Part shown: positions 59,844-64,000 of the stretch, in pieces
Layout of the letters: each line of letters begins with the position of its first letter
Numbering within the stretch: the stretch's first letter is position 1
Assembly (NCBI GenBank): GCA_027306855.1
Contig: DAHUYZ010000002.1
Coordinates: 1-64,000 of the forward strand
DNA length: 64,000 nucleotides
Origin: Solirubrobacterales bacterium
Lineage (GTDB): Bacteria; Actinomycetota; Thermoleophilia; Solirubrobacterales; Solirubrobacteraceae
Reading direction: 5' to 3'
Translations under genes and position numbers: made by a program
The notes under the pieces: model-generated
Seen by the model: the letters and a program-made list of their open reading frames with translations, nothing else
Database searches by the model: none
What the model was told of the DNA's origin: nothing

Positions 59844-60582
59844 GGATTCCTCCTCGACCGGCGCCATAGACCAGTCGCCTTCCTCTTCGGCTACGGCGAG
59901 AAGGCGCCGGGCTCGGACCGCGCGGGCGCGCAGCGGCCGGCGGCTTTTCGCCTTCGATCGCGATCTCGGCGCTCGGTTCGTGGCTGGCGCCGACGAGGCG
60001 GGCCGCGGCTGCCTGGCGGGGCCCCTGCTCGCGGCGGCGGTGCTGTTCGACTATGACACGATCACGATGCGCGAGATCCGCGCGCTTGCGTCCCTGAACG
60101 ACTCAAAGCAGCACACATCGGTTGCGCGCGAGGAGCTGTATCCGCTCATCTTGGGCAGCGCGACGAGCATCAGCGTTGTGTCGCGCTGCGTGCGCGGCAT
60201 AGACGAGCGTGGGCTCCACAAGACCAATCTTGCCGCCTTGCGCGATGCGCTCGCGAACGTCACACGGGGACTGGCGGCCGACTCTGTTCAATGCCTGACC
60301 GACGGCTTTCCCGTGCCCGACATAGGAATGCCCCAGCGGGCGATCGTAAACGGCGACGCCACGAGTGCCGCGATCGCGGCAGCCTCGATCGTCGCGAAGG
60401 TGGTCCGCGATCGGTACATGCATCACGCCGACACAGTCCATCCCGGCTGGAGCTTCGCCGAGCACGTCGGCTACTCGACCCCCGTTCACCGCGAGGCGAT
60501 CCTCCGCAACGGCGTCTCCCCGCTGCACAGGCTCTCGTTCCAGTCGCTTGCCTATCAACAATTGGCGCTCGTCGAGCGGTAA
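59737..60582 (+). CDS. rnhB: Ribonuclease HII
   Basis: Removes ribonucleotides and RNA from RNA-DNA hybrids. The catalytic Asp-Glu is in FVAGADEAGRGCLAGPLLAA, with LNDSKQ, a mid-domain CLTDGFPVPD Asp, and TSAAIAAASIVAKVVRDRYM. The sequence RRLFAFDRDLGARFVAG before the first motif is family-like, so the protein must start upstream of it. The only in-frame ATG is at 59737, inside lepB, and no GTG or TTG lies between the lepB stop and the motif except a GTG (59980) that would cut off the first strand. The result is 281 residues with a Ser-rich, Arg-rich N-terminus; the start is uncertain. Confidence 0.88.
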   Translation: MASPTTAGSGDLSPQGGSSGPHSPPTGLPTASGFSEDSSSTGAIDQSPSSSATARRRRARTARARSGRRLFAFDRDLGARFVAGADEAGRGCLAGPLLAAAVLFDYDTITMREIRALASLNDSKQHTSVAREELYPLILGSATSISVVSRCVRGIDERGLHKTNLAALRDALANVTRGLAADSVQCLTDGFPVPDIGMPQRAIVNGDATSAAIAAASIVAKVVRDRYMHHADTVHPGWSFAEHVGYSTPVHREAILRNGVSPLHRLSFQSLAYQQLALVER

Positions 60583-60584
60583 GA

Positions 60585-60749
60585 ACCCGCGTCAAAATAG
60601 ATGGTGGGTTGAGGGTGTCGGGCCGTGGATGGCAGACGTCGCACGCGAGCGCAGGCCGGTAACGGGTGCCGGAGGGCGATCGAGCATCGTGGGTGGCGTC
60701 TGACGCCGCGGAACGGTGGCTCAATCCCGGCAGATATTTTGACGCGGGT
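60585..60749 (+). ncRNA. Long hairpin between rnhB and yraN (candidate structured RNA, element B)
   Basis: ACCCGCGTCAAAATA (60585-60599) and TATTTTGACGCGGGT (60735-60749) form a perfect 15-bp basal stem. Inside, GGGTTGAG/CTCAATCC (60606-60613/60720-60727, one wobble) and CAGACGTCGC/GGTGGCGTCTG-type pairing (60633-60642/60693-60702, two wobbles) follow, with internal loops between. Length and order parallel element A (2028-2186): A/T-rich basal stem, a 6-8 nt internal loop, then GUUGAG/CUCAAY. It lies between convergent genes, so a bidirectional terminator is an alternative explanation, but the size and loops argue for more. Confidence 0.5.
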
Positions 60750-60805
60750 CCTAAGCGTCTAGGCTCGCCCCGGCTGACCCTGCGGCCGAACAACGGTAGA
60801 GGGTC

Positions 60806-61237
60806 CTACAAGGCCCCCTCGAGATGGTCGATGCGCAAGAGGCGGTCCTCGCCGTCGACGATCACGCCGACCGCGTCGAAACGGATCGTCTCGGCCCTGG
60901 GCCGCGCGCAGCTGCTCTCGTACAGCCAAGCGTACGCAAGGCGTCTCAGCCGCTTGCGCTGAGCGACGCGCAGCCACGAAAGCGGCTGGTCTTGCGGGCA
61001 GAGGCCTCTCCGGCGGCGACTCGCGCGCCTGGTCTTGACCTCTGCGAAGACGAGCACGTGCCCATCGCATGCGATCAGGTCGATCTCGCCGTGGCGGGTG
61101 CGCACGTTGCGCTCCACCAGCACGAACCCGAGTCGCCGGAAATGCGCGATCGCGAGATCCTCCCCGATGGTTCCGAGCACGCGGCGCGGGTCTTGTCGTG
61201 CCGGGACTCCGAGATGGGCTCTATCTACGACGGACAC
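60806..61237 (-). CDS. yraN: UPF0102 family nuclease-like protein YraN
   Basis: Small protein of the restriction-endonuclease-like fold, commonly next to rnhB. Conserved blocks are LGTIGEDLAIAHFRRLGFVLVERNVRTRHGEIDLIACDG and VFAEVKTR, which hold the PD-(D/E)xK-type Glu, Asp and Lys residues. A GTG at 61237 is preferred over the track start (61312), because a TATGAT -10-like box lies 6 nt upstream and the first 25 track residues are not family-like. 143 residues. A Ser/Arg-rich insertion (RASRRRRGLCPQDQPLS) follows the KTR motif. Biological role uncertain; a link to DNA transformation or repair is proposed for homologues. Confidence 0.88.
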   Translation of the reverse strand: MSVVDRAHLGVPARQDPRRVLGTIGEDLAIAHFRRLGFVLVERNVRTRHGEIDLIACDGHVLVFAEVKTRRASRRRRGLCPQDQPLSWLRVAQRKRLRRLAYAWLYESSCARPRAETIRFDAVGVIVDGEDRLLRIDHLEGAL

Positions 61238-61243
61238 GCTTCG

Positions 61244-61249
61244 ATCATA
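61244..61249 (-). promoter_or_regulatory. Putative -10 hexamer before yraN
   Basis: On the minus strand TATGAT lies 6 nt before the GTG at 61237, in an A/T-rich patch (TTTTTCGTCTCATTTACAC upstream). Confidence 0.45.
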
Positions 61250-61385
61250 GGTGTGTAAATGAGACGAAAAAGACACAAGTGGGACAGTTTTGCGTCGCTC
61301 GCTCGCTTGCACGATCGCCGACGGATGGGCCCGGCGGTCGTCGCCTACATGAGCAGGTCTGTCGACGCTGGGGGCTCGGCTCGCG

Positions 61386-61391
61386 TAGCCT
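61386..61391 (+). promoter_or_regulatory. Putative -10 hexamer before thioesterase gene
   Basis: TAGCCT lies 10 nt before the ATG at 61402, identical to the boxes before gcvT and rpmF. Confidence 0.4.
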
Positions 61392-61401
61392 GCGACTCGC
61401 T

Positions 61402-61890
61402 ATGCACGACGAAGCGACGTCCCTGACAGACGCCGCCGGAGGCGCCACCGACGTAGACGGCGCGCCGGACGCCGAGCGCGTCGCCGTGGAGCGCGCCAAG
61501 CGCCAGATGGGCATCGATGGTGTGAGCGGCTTCATGGGCATGCGCTGGGACAGTCCCGAGCGCATTCGCCTCCAGATCCGTCCCGAGCTGATCGGGGCGG
61601 GAGGCCTGCTCTCGGGCGTCGCCACATACGCGCTTGTCGACTACTGCATGGGCTCGACTCTCTGGGTACACACCACCGAGGAGGAGCACATCGCGACGGT
61701 CAACATCTCGATCAACTACATCCAGACCGCGATCGAGGGCGAGATCATCTGCACGAGCGAGCTCGACCGGCGCAACCGCTCGAACGCCGTCCTTCGCAGC
61801 GAGGTGCGCCATGAGGACGGTCGGCTGCTGGTGACGGCGCTCGGCAGCTACGCAATTTATTCTGCTCGCCGGCGCGGCCCGGCGGTGTGA
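61402..61890 (+). CDS. Hotdog-fold thioesterase, PaaI-like
   Basis: A 162-residue cytoplasmic protein of the PaaI/YdiI-type hotdog family, which hydrolyses acyl- or aryl-CoA thioesters. The hotdog core is RIRLQIRPELIGAGGLLSGVATYALVDYCMGSTLW, then ATVNISINYIQTAIEGEIICTSELDRRNRSNAVLRSEVRHEDGRLLVTALGSYAIY. The usual His-Gly of PaaI (HGG) reads GAGGLLSG, so the catalytic His is not in its typical place; activity is uncertain. The ATG at 61402 is taken because upstream codons are not family-like. A TAGCCT box is 10 nt upstream. The stop overlaps the thiD GTG start. Confidence 0.82.
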   Translation: MHDEATSLTDAAGGATDVDGAPDAERVAVERAKRQMGIDGVSGFMGMRWDSPERIRLQIRPELIGAGGLLSGVATYALVDYCMGSTLWVHTTEEEHIATVNISINYIQTAIEGEIICTSELDRRNRSNAVLRSEVRHEDGRLLVTALGSYAIYSARRRGPAV

Positions 61891-62768
61891 GGGCGCAGGA
61901 CGCATCCGCGTCGCGCACGCCCCGGGCGCTCACGATCGCCGGATCGGACTCGGGGGGTGGCGCCGGCATCCAAGCGGACCTGAAGGCGTTCGCCCGCTGT
62001 GGCGTGCACGGGATGAGCGCCGTCACCGCCATCACCGCCCAGAACACGCTCGGGGTCGATGCGATCCACGCGATCCCGCCGGACATGATTCTCGCCCAGG
62101 TGCGAGCGGTCGCGGGAGACATTGGGGTCGACGCCGTGAAGGTCGGGATGCTCGCGAATGCCGAGACGATCGAGGCGGTCGCTCGCGCCCTTGACGAGCT
62201 TCCCCGCGACACGCCGATCGTGGTGGACCCCGTGATGGTCGCCGAGTCGGGCGCCCAGCTGCTCGACCCCGATGCGCAGGGCGCGCTCGTGCGCGAGATC
62301 CTTCCGCGCTCGAGCGTCCTCACTCCAAACGTGCCCGAGGCCAACGCGCTCATCCGCCACGGCTCGCCCGCTCCCCAGGACATAGATGAGCTCAGCGAAG
62401 AGACCGGCAACGACGCGGTCGCCGCAGCGCTGGCACGCGCCGTTCTGGCGCTCGGCCCCAAGGCGGTCGTGCTGACCGGGGGGCATCGCGCACACGCTAC
62501 GGACCTCTTCGTCGAGGCCTCTTCACCCGAGCAGGTCGTGCCGATTGCGGGAGCTCGCCATCCCGACGGCGCGGCTCACGGCTCCGGCTGCACTCACTCC
62601 TCGCTGCTGGCCGCCCAGCTCGCGCTCGGCCGCACGCCGCTTCAAGCCGCGCACATCGCCCGAGCGCTCGCCGGCGAGGCGGTACGCGACGGTCTGCGCG
62701 ACGTCGGGGAGGGACCGGGCCCGGTGGACGTGATCGGGCTGGCGCGCATGCGCGATCACCCGGCTTGA
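61887..62768 (+). CDS. thiD: Hydroxymethylpyrimidine/phosphomethylpyrimidine kinase
   Basis: Phosphorylates HMP and HMP-phosphate for thiamine synthesis. Ribokinase-like fold with ALTIAGSDSGGGAGIQADLKAF (substrate-binding glycines), TAITAQNTLGV, VDPVMVAESGAQLL, LTPNVPEANALI and the anion hole/catalytic Asp-like GAAHGSGCTHSSLLAAQLALG. 293 residues, slightly longer than usual at both ends. The GTG at 61887 overlaps the thioesterase stop. No TPP riboswitch is seen upstream, and no other thiamine gene is in the window. Confidence 0.93.
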   Translation: MRAQDASASRTPRALTIAGSDSGGGAGIQADLKAFARCGVHGMSAVTAITAQNTLGVDAIHAIPPDMILAQVRAVAGDIGVDAVKVGMLANAETIEAVARALDELPRDTPIVVDPVMVAESGAQLLDPDAQGALVREILPRSSVLTPNVPEANALIRHGSPAPQDIDELSEETGNDAVAAALARAVLALGPKAVVLTGGHRAHATDLFVEASSPEQVVPIAGARHPDGAAHGSGCTHSSLLAAQLALGRTPLQAAHIARALAGEAVRDGLRDVGEGPGPVDVIGLARMRDHPA

Positions 62769-62797
62769 CGACGATCGCCTCGGCGGAGCGCACAGGC

Positions 62798-62821
62798 GCG
62801 GGAGGATCGTGACGCTCCCGC
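62798..62821 (+). terminator. Possible terminator hairpin between thiD and ilvD
   Basis: GCGGGAG (62798-62804) pairs perfectly with CTCCCGC (62815-62821) around a 10-nt loop. No U-run follows; it lies just upstream of the ilvD -10-like box. Confidence 0.4.
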
Positions 62822-62824
62822 CGA

Positions 62825-62830
62825 TAGTGT
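62825..62830 (+). promoter_or_regulatory. Putative -10 hexamer before ilvD
   Basis: TAGTGT lies 10 nt before the ilvD ATG, in line with the leaderless-type pattern. Confidence 0.35.
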
Positions 62831-62840
62831 TCCGTCGCAT

Positions 62841-64000
62841 ATGAATGTTTCCAAATTCGACCTCAAGCACCGCTCGCGCGCCCTGACCGAGGGGCCGGAG
62901 CGTGCCGCCGCGCGCGCCTATCTGCATGGCATCGGCTACAGCGCCGAGGACCTCGCAAAGCCGATCGTCGGCGTCGCGCACTCGTGGATCGAGACGATGC
63001 CCTGCAACTTCAACAACCGCGTGCTCGCCGCCAAGGTCAAGGAGGGGATCCGTGCCGCGGGCGGGACACCGATGGAGCTCAACACGATCGCGATCTCCGA
63101 CGGCATCACGATGGGAACGTCCGGCATGCGCGCTTCGCTTGTCTCGCGCGAGGTGATCGCCGACTCGATCGAGCTGGTCGCCTCCGCCCACCAGTTCGAC
63201 GCGCTCGTGGTCATCACAGGTTGCGACAAGACGATCCCTGCGGGCGTGATGGCGCTCACGCGCTTGGACATCCCCGGTCTGATGCTCTACGGCGGCTCGA
63301 TCCGTCCCGGCCACTTCAAGGGTCAGGAGGTCACAATCCAGCAAGTGTTCGAGGCGGTCGGCCAGTTCGCTGCCGGCAAGATCACCGAGGAGGAGCTGCA
63401 CGAGCTGGAGGAGGTCGCCTCGCCCGGCGCGGGAGCGTGCGGCGGTCAGTTCACGGCCAACACGATGGCGATGGCCTTCGAGGTGCTCGGGATCTCGCCC
63501 GCCGGCTCCTCGATGGTGCCCGCCGAGGACGGGCGCAAGATCGAGGTTGCCGTCGAGTGCGGCAAGCTCGTCATGGACGTGCTGCGTGCCGGACGCCGTC
63601 CCAGCGACGTGATCGGCAAGCCGGCCCTCGAGAACGCGATCGCCGCGGTCGCGATGAGCGGCGGCTCCACGAACGCCGTGCTGCACCTGCTGGCCGTCGC
63701 CCACGAAATGGGCGTTCCGCTGTCGATCGACGAGTTCGACGCGATCTCCGAGCGGACCCCGCTGCTGTGCGATCTGCAGCCGGGTGGCCGCTACGCGGCC
63801 ACCGACCTGTACGAGGCGGGGGGAGTGCCGCTCGTGTTGAAGCGTCTCATCGAAGCAGGGGCGCTCCACGAGAACGCGCTCACCGTCACCGGTCGCACGA
63901 TCGGCGAGCACGCGGCGCAGGCGCAGGAGACGCCCGGCCAGGACGTGGTCCGGCCTCTTGTCGACCCGCTGAAGCCGACCGGCGGCTTTGCGATCCTGCG
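62841..64000 (+). CDS. ilvD: Dihydroxy-acid dehydratase (3' truncated by window edge)
   Basis: Dehydrates dihydroxy acids in valine, leucine and isoleucine synthesis. The frame is open to the end of the window and so is missing from the supplied ORF track. Translation starts MNVSKFDLKHRSRALTEGPE, with IGYSAEDLAKPIVGVAHSWIETMPCNFNN, SDGITMGTSGMRASLVSREVIADSIE, ITGCDKTIPAGVMAL and SPGAGACGGQFTANTMAMAFEVLG, giving the Fe-S Cys residues. SGGSTNAVLHLLA is also present. 386 residues are visible out of the usual 560. The ATG is supported by the family N-terminus. The cluster type ([2Fe-2S] or [4Fe-4S]) cannot be told by eye. Confidence 0.96.
   Translation, partial: MNVSKFDLKHRSRALTEGPERAAARAYLHGIGYSAEDLAKPIVGVAHSWIETMPCNFNNRVLAAKVKEGIRAAGGTPMELNTIAISDGITMGTSGMRASLVSREVIADSIELVASAHQFDALVVITGCDKTIPAGVMALTRLDIPGLMLYGGSIRPGHFKGQEVTIQQVFEAVGQFAAGKITEEELHELEEVASPGAGACGGQFTANTMAMAFEVLGISPAGSSMVPAEDGRKIEVAVECGKLVMDVLRAGRRPSDVIGKPALENAIAAVAMSGGSTNAVLHLLAVAHEMGVPLSIDEFDAISERTPLLCDLQPGGRYAATDLYEAGGVPLVLKRLIEAGALHENALTVTGRTIGEHAAQAQETPGQDVVRPLVDPLKPTGGFAIL

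Noticed and set aside
1-64000. tRNA, rRNA, CRISPR, IS, oriC or phage features
   Set aside because: No cloverleaf with a T-loop GTTCRA context, no regular direct repeats with spacers, no transposase or integrase ORF and no DnaA-box cluster was recognised by eye; a tRNAscan, CRISPR finder or BLAST run would be needed to be certain.

Overview
The window is a gene-dense, high-G+C bacterial chromosome segment that is almost entirely housekeeping. The organism is very probably an actinomycete (Actinomycetota). The evidence is the strong G/C third-position bias, many GTG starts, four-base ATGA/GTGA gene overlaps, a SepIVA/DivIVA-like coiled-coil protein between coaD and the YceD/L32/PlsX genes, and zinc-type (CxxC) L28 and L32. 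The secreted-protein pair and the gene order would fit a deep-branching class such as Thermoleophilia (Solirubrobacterales), but that placement is inference from memory and needs a tree. No rRNA, tRNA, CRISPR array, insertion sequence or phage gene was seen.

Layout. 1-923: the 3' end of ftsZ. 949-5707: glycine cleavage system gcvT-gcvH-gcvPA-gcvPB, with a long structured hairpin between gcvT and gcvH. 5710-9945: trpS, scpA, scpB, rlmN (minus strand) and rluB. 9958-19000: aromatic amino acid genes (aroH, hisC, aroF, tyrA, aroA) placed between rluB and cmk-der and interrupted by two paralogous secreted proteins of distinct codon use. 21187-28669: metK, priA, def, fmt, rsmB, a zinc-ribbon protein and rpe. 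28633-35139: an envelope-glycan island, with flippase, methyltransferase and GT2 glycosyltransferase on the minus strand, divergent from two multi-pass GT-C-like membrane proteins. 35223-38762: riboflavin operon ribD-ribE-ribBA-ribH. 38809-44501: rpmB, a FakA-like kinase, recG, rsmD, coaD and a SepIVA-like gene. 44553-49201: acyl-CoA synthetase, yceD (DUF177), rpmF, plsX, acpP, rnc. 49242-60582: smc, ftsY, an NfeD/SPFH pair, ffh, rpsP, khpA, rimM, trmD, rplS, lepB, rnhB. 60583-64000: a second structured hairpin, yraN (minus), a hotdog thioesterase, thiD and the 5' part of ilvD, which runs off the end and is absent from the supplied ORF track.

Working together. The clusters are classical: condensin (Smc plus ScpAB), co-translational targeting (Ffh, FtsY, LepB), ribosome assembly and modification (RimM, TrmD, RsmB, RsmD, RlmN, RluB, Der, KhpA), initiator-Met processing (Def, Fmt) and phospholipid supply (FakA-like, PlsX, AcpP). 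Many genes have a TAnnnT -10-like hexamer only 6-10 nt before the start codon with no room for a Shine-Dalgarno site, which suggests widespread leaderless transcription and helps choose starts (for example rluB and fmt).

Most interesting points: two unrelated intergenic sites (2028-2186 and 60585-60749) fold into long hairpins sharing an A/T-rich basal stem and a GUUGAG/CUCAAY second stem, a candidate structured RNA or repeat family; RNase III lacks metal-binding acidic residues; a CG-flanked element is repeated at 4121-4171 and 33359-33408; L19 has a very long acidic tail; and two secreted EXORDIUM-like proteins sit inside the aromatic gene cluster.
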